From Pseudomonadota bacterium (GTDB lineage: Bacteria > Pseudomonadota > Gammaproteobacteria > Steroidobacterales > Steroidobacteraceae): DNA of 64,000 bases. The translations under genes and the position numbers were made by a program. Of the stretch, positions 35,212 through 42,927 are shown piece by piece. The DNA is taken from the NCBI GenBank assembly GCA_018241505.1, contig JAFEDS010000013.1, positions 1,417 to 65,416 on the forward strand, given 5' to 3'. Under the pieces are notes generated by a model. That model searched no databases. It worked only from the letters and a program-made list of their open reading frames with translations, and was not told the origin of the DNA. Each line of letters begins with the position of its first letter. Position 1 is the first letter of the stretch.

Positions 35212-35817
35212 CTACGCAGCAACTTTCGGGCCGAGGCTGCGTCGTTTCGTGGGGTTTGGCAAGTGCACACGTTGCGCATTTTTGTAATTCCAGGCGAGCA
35301 CGACCAACACGTTGGGTATCCAGGACGTGTAGGCCAGCCAGACAGACATTTCCGGATATCCGGAATACCCCAACATGAAACCGACCGGGATCTGCAGCCG
35401 CAGGGTCACCGCCCCGAACGTCATGGCATAGCTGAGTGCCATCAGCAGCCGGTGCAACTCGAACCTGCGGCGCATGGCCGCGAACATCCCGCCCACCGAG
35501 GTGGCTACCCACAGTGCGGCGAGAATCCCGAATCCCCAGCCCGCAACCGGGCCGCCGGAGGCGTGCAGCGCCGTGGCGAACCCCGAAATGCCGGCAATTA
35601 CGCAACTGGCTACATAAACGCGCCCCATGTAACGGTGGAGACGCGGGGCCCGCGCGCGAATCGAAGCAATGAACTGGAACGGTCCCAGCAGTAGCGCCAG
35701 CGGCGCAATCAGCATGTGGGTCAGGGCCCGCACCGGGAAGGCGGACACCACACCCCGGATGCCGGTATCGATGAACGGCCACGCGCCGGCGAATACCGCA
35801 AAAACCGTTCCGACCAC
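35212..35817 (-). CDS. DUF2306 membrane protein, possibly frameshifted at its 5' end
   Basis: A 201-residue membrane protein. HMLIAPLALLLGPFQF, LHRYMGRVYV and HRLLMALSYAMTFGAVTLRLQ match the DUF2306 family of unknown function. The only start in this frame is a GTG at 35817 without a ribosome site. An ATG at 35882 with GGGAG at ideal spacing opens a different frame that encodes a typical family-like N-terminal hydrophobic segment. That frame is lost near 35817-35830, so a one-base frameshift, real or a sequencing error, is likely. The gene lies downstream of paired operator-like sites shared with the TetR gene. Confidence 0.75.
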   Translation of the reverse strand: MVGTVFAVFAGAWPFIDTGIRGVVSAFPVRALTHMLIAPLALLLGPFQFIASIRARAPRLHRYMGRVYVASCVIAGISGFATALHASGGPVAGWGFGILAALWVATSVGGMFAAMRRRFELHRLLMALSYAMTFGAVTLRLQIPVGFMLGYSGYPEMSVWLAYTSWIPNVLVVLAWNYKNAQRVHLPNPTKRRSLGPKVAA

Positions 35818-35902
35818 AGCGCGACGGCGACTGCCGTCGCCACCACGACCCCAAAACCCAAGCGCCCCACGACCGTTTGCATGGTTCTCTCCCGTCAGCT
35901 AA

Positions 35903-35919
35903 TCTGAACACTGTTTAGA
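35903..35919. promoter_or_regulatory. Operator-like palindrome, site 1
   Basis: TCTGAACA-C-TGTTTAGA is a near-perfect inverted repeat with one mismatched pair, between the DUF2306 and TetR genes. It is a typical size and form for a TetR dimer site. Confidence 0.65.
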
Positions 35920-35935
35920 TAGCTTATGGGCACAA

Positions 35936-35952
35936 TGTGAACACTGTCAAGA
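35936..35952. promoter_or_regulatory. Operator-like palindrome, site 2, at the TetR start
   Basis: TGTGAACA-C-TGTCAAGA repeats the TGAACACTGT core of site 1 exactly, 33 bp further on, and reaches the TetR start codon. Two sites in one short divergent region suggest autoregulation and joint control of the DUF2306-transporter operon. Confidence 0.6.
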
Positions 35953-36602
35953 TGAAACCGGTCCGGGCACCCGGAAAGGCGCGGCGGGCGGCGTATCACC
36001 ATGGGGACCTGCGCCAGAAGCTGCTGGATGTGACCGAGGCGATCATCCTGGAAAAGGGCGTGGACGGCTTCACGTTGCGGGAAGCGGCACGCCGGGCGGG
36101 TGTATCGCCGGCAGCACCCGCGCATCACTTTGAGGACGCGCGCGGGCTTTTGACCGCGGTTGCGCTATTGGGATTTCAGGAGTTCGGCGCGGCTCTGGCG
36201 CGCGCCGACGCGGCCGCCGGTCCGGACCCGGTGCGGCGCTTGCATGAACAGGGCTTGGCCTACGTGCGCTTCGCGCTCGAGCACCCGGCGCAGTTTCAAC
36301 TCATGTTTCGCCACGAGAAGCTCGACGCAGCGAACCAGGAGCTTGCCACTGTAGCCAAGCGTTCTTACGAGGTGCTGGAAGGGGCTGTGCGGGCGGCGAC
36401 GGGCACTGCGCCCGATGTCGAGCTGTCAAAAAACGCCTACGGCTACCTGCTGGCGAACTGGTCCATTGTCCATGGATTCGCACACCTGGCGTTGGCCCAC
36501 CAGTTTCGCGATCCGCACGGCACCGCGGTTCCGTCCGACACACTGCTGCCGCTGATGTTGCAGCACCTGCCGCGGCTCACAAGCGAAAAAAAACCCCGCT
36601 GA
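35952..36602 (+). CDS. TetR-family transcriptional regulator
   Basis: A 216-residue TetR regulator. The N-terminal helix-turn-helix reads GFTLREAARRAGVSPAAPAHHFEDARGLL. The C-terminal domain resembles the TetR_C_33/WHG type (LAYVRFALEHPAQFQLMFR). The ATG at 35952 is used; a GTG at 35937 is possible, but both lie in or beside operator-like site 2. It is divergent from the DUF2306-phosphate transporter pair, its most likely target. Its stop codon lies in the loop of a terminator hairpin. Confidence 0.92.
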   Translation: MKPVRAPGKARRAAYHHGDLRQKLLDVTEAIILEKGVDGFTLREAARRAGVSPAAPAHHFEDARGLLTAVALLGFQEFGAALARADAAAGPDPVRRLHEQGLAYVRFALEHPAQFQLMFRHEKLDAANQELATVAKRSYEVLEGAVRAATGTAPDVELSKNAYGYLLANWSIVHGFAHLALAHQFRDPHGTAVPSDTLLPLMLQHLPRLTSEKKPR

Positions 36603-36616
36603 CGCGGGGTTTCTTT
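36591..36616. terminator. Bidirectional Rho-independent terminator
   Basis: A 9-bp stem (AAACCCCGC / GCGGGGTTT, 36591-36599 and 36604-36612) with loop TGAC, followed by a T-rich tail on the plus strand. On the minus strand the hairpin is followed by eight T residues counting the stem end, so it is at least as strong in that direction. The TetR TGA (36600-36602) is in the loop. Confidence 0.88.
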
Positions 36617-37065
36617 CGGTCGCATGCTCGTCTGTGCAGGAGCGTGTCTCGTTTTTTATCCGTACCCGGTATTTTCAGGGCGCTACCTTCCGATCGAACG
36701 GCCCGCCAATCCGTGTCTTCTTTTTTTAAATCATCAACTCGTTGTTGTTCTCGTGATGAGGTAATTGCAACCCACATGCCAGTGATGGCTGTGCACACCT
36801 CCATATAACATGTTGCGGCGCCAAAACCCGCCAAGTGTGACGCACTCCACGAAATGGACTCGCTTTGGGTCGCGTTTGGCCGCCCGGGTGTTCCGCGAAC
36901 GCCAATCTTGGAGGCGTTGCAGCAGGGCACTGTCAAATACATCGACACCCGGCGGCCTGCGGGCTCGTGAACCAGTCGCCACGGCACTGCGTAACCCATT
37001 GATGAGTGGTAGGAAACCCCCCTGCGAAGCCTGTAAACAGCGCCGACAGGGTACTCTTCGCCCCC
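36617..37065. other. Unassigned gap of about 450 bp
   Basis: No gene is convincing here. The composition is more AT-rich at its left end (36640-36810) than the neighbours. On the minus strand a transcript starting near 36820 would end at the strong terminator, and short frames exist within it, but none has family features. On the plus strand a 38-codon frame (36854-36970) has protein-like composition and no recognisable function. The promoter for the ThDP enzyme downstream should also lie here. Confidence 0.5.
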
Positions 37066-38706
37066 ATGAGCAAAGGCGCTGACATTCTGGTGGCCGCCCT
37101 CGAAAACGAGGGCGTGGAGCGGATCTTCGGGATTCCGGGCGAAGAAAATCTCGACGTGGTCGAATCGATCCGCAAGTCGTCCATCCAGCTCGTGCTCACG
37201 CGCCACGAGCAGGCCGCGGCGTTCATGGCGGCGACTTACGGGCGCCTTACAGGCAAACCCGGCGTTTGTATAACGACTTTGGGGCCAGGCGCACTGAATC
37301 TGACCACGGGGGCGGCGTATGCACTGCTGGGCGCCATGCCGATGGTGATGATCACCGGTCAGAAAGGGGTGCTCTCCTCACGCCAGGCGCGCTTTCAAAT
37401 CGTCGACGTCGTGGCCGCGATGCGGCCCCTCACGAAGCTGTCTCGTCAGATCGTCTCGCCGAACACAATTCCGACGCTCGTGCGCGAAGCATTCCGGATT
37501 GCCGAGGAAGAACGGCCCGGCCCCGTACACCTCGAGCTGCCCGAGGACATAGCGGGTGAGGAATGTGAGCCCGTTGCGCTCGTCCCGCCGCACTCATTGG
37601 AGCTTCCCGTGGCGAACACGGAGGCAATCGTCCGCGCTTCCAAGCTCATCACGAGCGCAAAGGCTCCTCTGTTGATGCTGGGGGCCGCTGCATCCCGTCC
37701 GCGCTCAACTTCGGATTTAGCGCAGTTTGTACTGCGAACCCGGATTCCTTACTTCACGACTCAGATGGGCAAGGGCACGGTACCCGGTGGGACCGAGCTC
37801 TACATCGGCACTGCCGCGCTGTCCGAGCGCGACTACGTGCACGATGCAATAGAAAGAGCCGATCTCATTGTCACCATCGGTCACGACACGATTGAAAAGC
37901 CGCCATTCATTATGGGCAACGGCGGACCGCAGGTCGTCCATGTGGGTTATCAGCCGGCGACGGTCGAGCAAGTTTACTTTCCACAGGCGGAAGTGATCGG
38001 CGATATCGGGCCTTCCCTGCGTCTTCTTGCGGATCACGTGGCGGGAAAGATCCCAAACGCACAGGCGCTCTTGCCGCTGCGCGAGCCGATTCTCGGTCAC
38101 ATCATGGCGCGCGCCACCGAAGATCGGTTTACTCCACAGCGTATCGTGCACGATGTGCGCAAGGTCATGCCCGAAGACGGCATCGTTGCGCTCGACAATG
38201 GTATGTACAAGATCTGGTTCGCGCGCAACTATCGCACCCGGATGGCCAACACGCTGCTGTTGGATAACGCCCTCGCCACCATGGGGGCGGGACTACCGTC
38301 CGCGATGGTCGCCGCGATGTTGTATCCGAAGCGGCGCGTCTTAGCGGTGTGCGGCGACGGCGGTTTCATGATGAACAGCCAGGAGCTGGAGACGGCCATG
38401 CGCCTGAAGCTGAACCTGGTGGTCCTGATCCTCGAAGACGGCGCCTACGGCATGATCCGCTGGAAACAGGCCGTGGATCGCTTCGCCGATTTCGGCATGA
38501 CTTTCGGTAATCCCGACTTCGTCCAGTATGCCGCGGCCTACGGCGCCCACGGCACCCGCGTCGCCGAAATCGGCAAGTTGGTTCCCGCCCTGGAGAGCGC
38601 ATTCTGCCGGGGCGGCGTGCATCTGGTCACCGTGCCGATCGACTACTCCGAGAATGAGCGCGTGCTCGTACGCGAGCTGCAGGAGCGCTTCAAGCCAACA
38701 GCGTGA
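37066..38706 (+). CDS. Thiamine-diphosphate enzyme, acetolactate synthase large-subunit type
   Basis: A 546-residue ThDP-dependent enzyme. It has the N-terminal FGIPGEENLDVVESIR, the RHEQAAAFMAATYGRLTG region with the cofactor-activating Glu, the central FAD/DHS-like domain, and GDGGFMMNSQELETAMRL as the ThDP-Mg motif. The motif ends in LEDGAYGMI rather than the usual NN. It resembles catabolic (AlsS-like) acetolactate synthases, which work without a small subunit, and none is adjacent. The ATG at 37066 fits the family start; an in-frame extension to 37006 lacks family character. Oxalyl-CoA decarboxylase or glyoxylate carboligase activities are less likely. Confidence 0.88.
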   Translation: MSKGADILVAALENEGVERIFGIPGEENLDVVESIRKSSIQLVLTRHEQAAAFMAATYGRLTGKPGVCITTLGPGALNLTTGAAYALLGAMPMVMITGQKGVLSSRQARFQIVDVVAAMRPLTKLSRQIVSPNTIPTLVREAFRIAEEERPGPVHLELPEDIAGEECEPVALVPPHSLELPVANTEAIVRASKLITSAKAPLLMLGAAASRPRSTSDLAQFVLRTRIPYFTTQMGKGTVPGGTELYIGTAALSERDYVHDAIERADLIVTIGHDTIEKPPFIMGNGGPQVVHVGYQPATVEQVYFPQAEVIGDIGPSLRLLADHVAGKIPNAQALLPLREPILGHIMARATEDRFTPQRIVHDVRKVMPEDGIVALDNGMYKIWFARNYRTRMANTLLLDNALATMGAGLPSAMVAAMLYPKRRVLAVCGDGGFMMNSQELETAMRLKLNLVVLILEDGAYGMIRWKQAVDRFADFGMTFGNPDFVQYAAAYGAHGTRVAEIGKLVPALESAFCRGGVHLVTVPIDYSENERVLVRELQERFKPTA

Positions 38707-39568
38707 TGTTCATATTCAACTCCTGGACCTCGCCGGGAGCGATTGTGAACACGCCGAGCTTGTCCTGGAAATCGCCCGTAAATCCGGCAATATCCGCAAT
38801 TCCGTGCCATGGCTCGATGCAAATGAAGGGAGCATGGGCGGGCTTCGTCCAGATGCCGAGATAGGTCGCATCGGGATAGTCCACGCGCAGGCGGGGGCCT
38901 GCGGCGGCACCGTAGGTCACGGAATGACTGCGCAAGTTGTCGAATATCACCACATCGTCGCGGAACAGTGCGTCATTGAGCACCAGCCGCCGGTTCACAA
39001 CAGGTGTTGGTTGACCCTGAGGTGCAAGGAGCCCATGAGCATCCAAGCGCCGGATGAACGCGCCTTCCTCGTGCTCGAACTCAATGAAATGCGCCTCACG
39101 TGCCTGCCCGTAGGGCAGGGGCCAACGGAACCCGGGGTGATAGCCCACACTCGCCGTCAGCGGCCCGCTACCCGGATTGCGCACGGAGCTCTTGATATTC
39201 AGGGTCGCGCCCGCCAGCACAAAACTGACATCCAACTGAAACGCAAATGGGTATACCGCAAGGGTAGCGCCGCCGGCGCTCAACCTGAATGTGGCCGCAG
39301 TCGCGGACGCACTGACTACCTGGAACGCCGAGTTGCGCGCGAAGCCATGGCGCGGCAACTTGTATTCCTTCGAGCCGACACGGAAGGCACCCCCGGCCAA
39401 CTCGCCGATGATGGGAAAAAGCAGTGGCGCACGTCCCGCCCAGACGCTCGTGTCGCCGTTCCAGAGAAGGTCGCGACCGTTGCTGTCACGCAGAATCGAT
39501 AACTGCGCGCCCATCGGGTTGATGGCGGCACTGAGCTCGGGGGACCGCAGGGAAATCCAGTCTTGCAT
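38690..39568 (-). CDS. Aldose 1-epimerase family protein
   Basis: A 292-residue galactose-mutarotase-like protein. The N-terminal LRSPELSAAINPMGAQLSILRD, the HGFARNSAF motif with His, the YHPGFRWPL motif with the second His, and the late CIEPWHGIAD belong to the LacX/YihR-like branch. It would interconvert sugar anomers or bind a sugar in the cytoplasm. The ATG at 39568 fits better than a GTG at 39595. Its end overlaps the convergent ThDP enzyme gene by 17 bases. Confidence 0.87.
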   Translation of the reverse strand: MQDWISLRSPELSAAINPMGAQLSILRDSNGRDLLWNGDTSVWAGRAPLLFPIIGELAGGAFRVGSKEYKLPRHGFARNSAFQVVSASATAATFRLSAGGATLAVYPFAFQLDVSFVLAGATLNIKSSVRNPGSGPLTASVGYHPGFRWPLPYGQAREAHFIEFEHEEGAFIRRLDAHGLLAPQGQPTPVVNRRLVLNDALFRDDVVIFDNLRSHSVTYGAAAGPRLRVDYPDATYLGIWTKPAHAPFICIEPWHGIADIAGFTGDFQDKLGVFTIAPGEVQELNMNITLLA

Positions 39569-39675
39569 AGGTCGTACAACGATGAATCCGCGCACAGCAC
39601 GCCTGTGCCCGCAAACGGTAACTTATTGGTACTATTACCGGCTACCCGACCCTCTTTTCAGGTCAAAGCCGGAAC

Positions 39676-41598
39676 ATGCTTCAGAGCATTCGAGACAAGC
39701 TGGAGAGCCAGAAATGGCTCACGTACGTGGTGCTGGGACTCCTGGCGCTGATATTTGCCGCCTGGGGCGCGTACGGCCTCGTCAATTTCAATGCCGGCGG
39801 CACCACCTACGCCGCGGAAGCGGGTGGCCAGAAGATTCCGGTGGAGCAGGCTCGTACCGCCTGGCTCAATCAGCAGACCATGTACCAGCAGCGCCTGGGG
39901 CGGGAAATTCCGCCCGAGCAGAAGGCGATGCTGCAGGATCAGATTCTCGAGTCCCTGGTTCGCGACGTTCTGCTGAACGAGCGCTCCAAGGACCTGGGCT
40001 ATCGGGTCACCGATGCGGCCGTCATGCAGGCCATCCGCGAAGAGCCCGCTTTCCAGATCGAGGGCCAGTATTCCGCCGAAGTGGCCAAAGAGCGCCTCGC
40101 GCAGGCGGGCATCACACTGGCGGCCTACGAATCTGAATTGCGTGGCCGCGAACAACGCAACCAGTTGCTCAACGGCATCGTCATGTCCGACTTCCAGACG
40201 CCCACGGAGCTGCAGCGCACCCGTGCGCTTCGGGACGAGCAACGCGAAGTCCGCTATGCGCTGGTGACACCCGACAAGTACAGCGCCGCGATCCAGGTCG
40301 ACGATGCGGCGGTCGATGCCTACTACAAGGCCCATCTGTCCCAGTACATGACGCCGGAGTCCGTAAAGCTGCACTACGCGGAATTGCGGCTCGATCAGTT
40401 GGCGGCGCAGGTCACCGTGAGCGATGACGACATCAAGGCCGCTTACACCAAGAACAAGGACCGCTACAACGAGCCCGAGAAACGTCACGGCCGGCACATC
40501 CTGATTCCTGTCGGCAAGGACGAGGCGGCCGCCAAGAAGCTGGCCGATGACGTGTACGCACAGGCCAAGGCGGGTAAGGATTTCGCGGCGCTGGCAAAAC
40601 AGTATTCCCAGGACCCGGGCTCGGCCGACAAGGGCGGCGATCTCGGCTGGGCGGATCGCCAGCAGTTTGTCGGCCCGTTCGCCGATGCCTTGTTTGGCAT
40701 GAATGTGGGTGAGATCCGCGGGCCGGTGAAGACCCAGTTCGGCTATCACATCATTCGCCTGGACGAGATCCAGGCCGGCAAGACCAAGCCGCTCGAGGCC
40801 GTGCGCCCGGAGTTGGAAGCCGAGTTGAAGAAGAACGCCGCGGCCGACAAGTTCGGTGAGATCCAGGAGAAGATCCAACAGCGCCTGGAGACGGCCGGTG
40901 CCGATCTCAACGCCGTGGCGAAGGAATTCAATCTCGCCACGGGTGAGGTGTCGCCTTTCCTGCGCGGCGCCGGCGGCGCCCCATTGGGAACGGCGCAACC
41001 CGTCCAGGACATTGTGTTTGGCGACTCGCCGTTGCAACCTGGCCGTATTGGTGGCCCGGTGATGGTCGGAGAGGACCGGCTCGTGCTCGTGACAACAACG
41101 GATCACAAGGCACCGCAACCCAAACCCGTCGCAGAAGTGAAGGATGGCATCGTGGCCGCGATCAAGAAGGAGCGGGGCTCTGAAGCCGCATTGAAAGCGG
41201 CGCAGGACGCCAAGGCGAAACTTGCCGCCGGCACGTCGTTCGATGACGTGAGCAAGCAACTCGGTGTCACCTCCGAGCCCGCCAAATTCCTCGGTCGTGC
41301 CGACTCCACCGTTCCTGCGGAACTGCGTGAGTTTGTATTCCGCGCGCCCAAGCCAGCCGGCAAACCTGTCTACGAGGCAGTGTCCTTACAGACGGGCGGC
41401 GCCGCCCTGGTGGCCTTGACCCAGGTACGGACAGAAGCGCCGGTCGCCGACAAGAGCAAGGAAGCGGATCAGATCAAGCAACAGGCGCTGATCGCTCGGC
41501 AGGATGCGGCGCGCCACGGCCAGGGCGATGCGAGCGCCTACGTGGAGCAGATGCGCCAGAAGGCCGAGGTTCGCAAGAACCCGAAAGCCTTCGAATAG
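39676..41598 (+). CDS. ppiD: Periplasmic peptidyl-prolyl isomerase/chaperone PpiD
   Basis: A 640-residue inner-membrane-anchored periplasmic chaperone. One N-terminal membrane helix (LTYVVLGLLALIFAAWGAYGLV) precedes the SurA-like N domain. A parvulin domain lies at about residues 268-365 (HGRHILIPVGK; DLGWADRQQFVGPFADALF; FGYHIIRLDEI), with a second, degenerate one after it. It helps fold newly exported outer membrane proteins near the Sec translocon. The length matches E. coli PpiD (about 620). The downstream symporter starts 24 bases later. Confidence 0.94.
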   Translation: MLQSIRDKLESQKWLTYVVLGLLALIFAAWGAYGLVNFNAGGTTYAAEAGGQKIPVEQARTAWLNQQTMYQQRLGREIPPEQKAMLQDQILESLVRDVLLNERSKDLGYRVTDAAVMQAIREEPAFQIEGQYSAEVAKERLAQAGITLAAYESELRGREQRNQLLNGIVMSDFQTPTELQRTRALRDEQREVRYALVTPDKYSAAIQVDDAAVDAYYKAHLSQYMTPESVKLHYAELRLDQLAAQVTVSDDDIKAAYTKNKDRYNEPEKRHGRHILIPVGKDEAAAKKLADDVYAQAKAGKDFAALAKQYSQDPGSADKGGDLGWADRQQFVGPFADALFGMNVGEIRGPVKTQFGYHIIRLDEIQAGKTKPLEAVRPELEAELKKNAAADKFGEIQEKIQQRLETAGADLNAVAKEFNLATGEVSPFLRGAGGAPLGTAQPVQDIVFGDSPLQPGRIGGPVMVGEDRLVLVTTTDHKAPQPKPVAEVKDGIVAAIKKERGSEAALKAAQDAKAKLAAGTSFDDVSKQLGVTSEPAKFLGRADSTVPAELREFVFRAPKPAGKPVYEAVSLQTGGAALVALTQVRTEAPVADKSKEADQIKQQALIARQDAARHGQGDASAYVEQMRQKAEVRKNPKAFE

Positions 41599-41622
41599 GC
41601 CTGCCGGGCGGCTGACGAGCAC

Positions 41623-42885
41623 ATGGCCGCACATCAGGCTCGACCTGTCTCCGCCACCCCGATCCTGGTGGCAATGGCCATCGGCGCCATAGTGGGCTGG
41701 TTCGTCGGCCCCGAAACGAAGATCCTCGGCTTTTTCGATTTCCTCGGCACCGCCTTCATCAACCTGTTGAAGATGGTGGTGGTGCCGCTCATCTCGGCAT
41801 CCATCATCACGGGTGTGGCGAGCGTCGGTTCGGGCCGAGATCTAGGCCGGCTGGGTGTCAAGACGCTCGCTTTTTACGTCTTCACGACCCTTCTGTCAGT
41901 GTTGATCGCTCTCGCGCTCGTTGACTTCATCAAACCCGGCATTGTGAACGGAGCGCCGGCGCGTTCTCTCCTTGCGCTCGAGGCGTCATCGGACATCGTC
42001 AATTCGAGCGTGCAGCAGAAGGCCTCCGTCACGGTCACGGACACTCTGCTCGGCATCATTCCAACCAACATCATTCAGGCAGCCGGTTCGAATAACCTGC
42101 TGGGTGTGATGTTCTTCAGTGTGCTGTTCGGATTCTTCCTGGCGCGCATCGAGCTGCCGTACCGCCAGAACGTGTTGGACCTGGCGCAGGGTATCTTCCG
42201 CATCATGATGCGCATGACCATTTTCATCATGAGTCTCGCGCCCCTGGGAATTTTCGGTTTGACGGCCAAAGTGGTCGCGAAGTCCGGCATTCATGCCGCA
42301 GGTCCCATCCTGACGTTTGGTGCCTGCGTGGTCGCCGGAATTCTCATCTACGCACTCATTGCAATACCGGTATTGCTTCGGTTGGCGGGTATCCGCAATC
42401 CGTATCGCCTGTTCTCTGCAATGAGCCCCGCATTACTGACGGCATTCTCCACCGCGTCTTCGGCTGCTGCATTGCCGCTCAGTCTCGAATCGCTGGAAAA
42501 GCGTGCAAATGTATCCGAACGTATCGCAAGTTTTGTCATGCCGCTGGGAACGTCCATCAACCATGCCGGCAGTGCGCTGTATGAATGCGCCGGTGCCATG
42601 TTTATTGCGCAGGCGTATGGGTTGCATTTGACATTTGCACAGCAGTTCACTGTGGTCATCCTGGCTTTGCTGACTTCGATGGGTGTCGCCGGCATTCCCG
42701 CCGCGTCCCTGGTAGCCATCGCCGTAATACTTTCGGCGGTGGGATTGCCTCCCGAGGGCATCGGCGCGCTGCTCGTGCTGGATCGCCTGTTGGACATGGC
42801 GCGGACGGCGATCAATGTGTTTGCGGATGCGGCCTGTACTGTGATCGTGGCCCGCTTGGAAGGCGAAAAGAGTGTGCTAGAGTAG
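41623..42885 (+). CDS. Dicarboxylate/amino acid:cation symporter (DAACS family)
   Basis: A 420-residue secondary transporter of the DctA/GltP family with eight helices and two hairpins. Conserved segments seen are NLLKMVVVPLISASIITGV, TAFSTASSAAALPLSLE (the serine-rich hairpin), PLGTSINHAGSALYECAGAMFIA (the NMDG-like region), and DRLLDMARTAINVFADAACTVIVAR. It imports C4-dicarboxylates or acidic amino acids with protons or sodium. Its place after ppiD is probably fortuitous. Confidence 0.93.
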   Translation: MAAHQARPVSATPILVAMAIGAIVGWFVGPETKILGFFDFLGTAFINLLKMVVVPLISASIITGVASVGSGRDLGRLGVKTLAFYVFTTLLSVLIALALVDFIKPGIVNGAPARSLLALEASSDIVNSSVQQKASVTVTDTLLGIIPTNIIQAAGSNNLLGVMFFSVLFGFFLARIELPYRQNVLDLAQGIFRIMMRMTIFIMSLAPLGIFGLTAKVVAKSGIHAAGPILTFGACVVAGILIYALIAIPVLLRLAGIRNPYRLFSAMSPALLTAFSTASSAAALPLSLESLEKRANVSERIASFVMPLGTSINHAGSALYECAGAMFIAQAYGLHLTFAQQFTVVILALLTSMGVAGIPAASLVAIAVILSAVGLPPEGIGALLVLDRLLDMARTAINVFADAACTVIVARLEGEKSVLE

Positions 42886-42927
42886 GGCACAAGATGGCAG
42901 AAGCCACATATGGGATGGACATCCGAC

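Noticed and set aside
35207-35911. 235-residue N-terminal extension of the phosphate transporter
   Set aside because: It reads the DUF2306 gene out of frame and is rich in Arg, Gly and Cys; the transporter family start is at 35206.
36644-36728. T-runs at 36651-36656 and 36721-36727 as terminators
   Set aside because: Neither is preceded by a convincing hairpin.
36577-37206. 209-codon minus-strand frame across the gap
   Set aside because: It reads through a terminator hairpin, overlaps the ThDP enzyme gene and shows no family features as a whole. A shorter transcript is treated as a finding instead.
39658-41259. 533-codon open frame on the minus strand
   Set aside because: It lies antisense to ppiD, whose family motifs are clear, and has the His/Arg-rich look of a GC-rich shadow frame.
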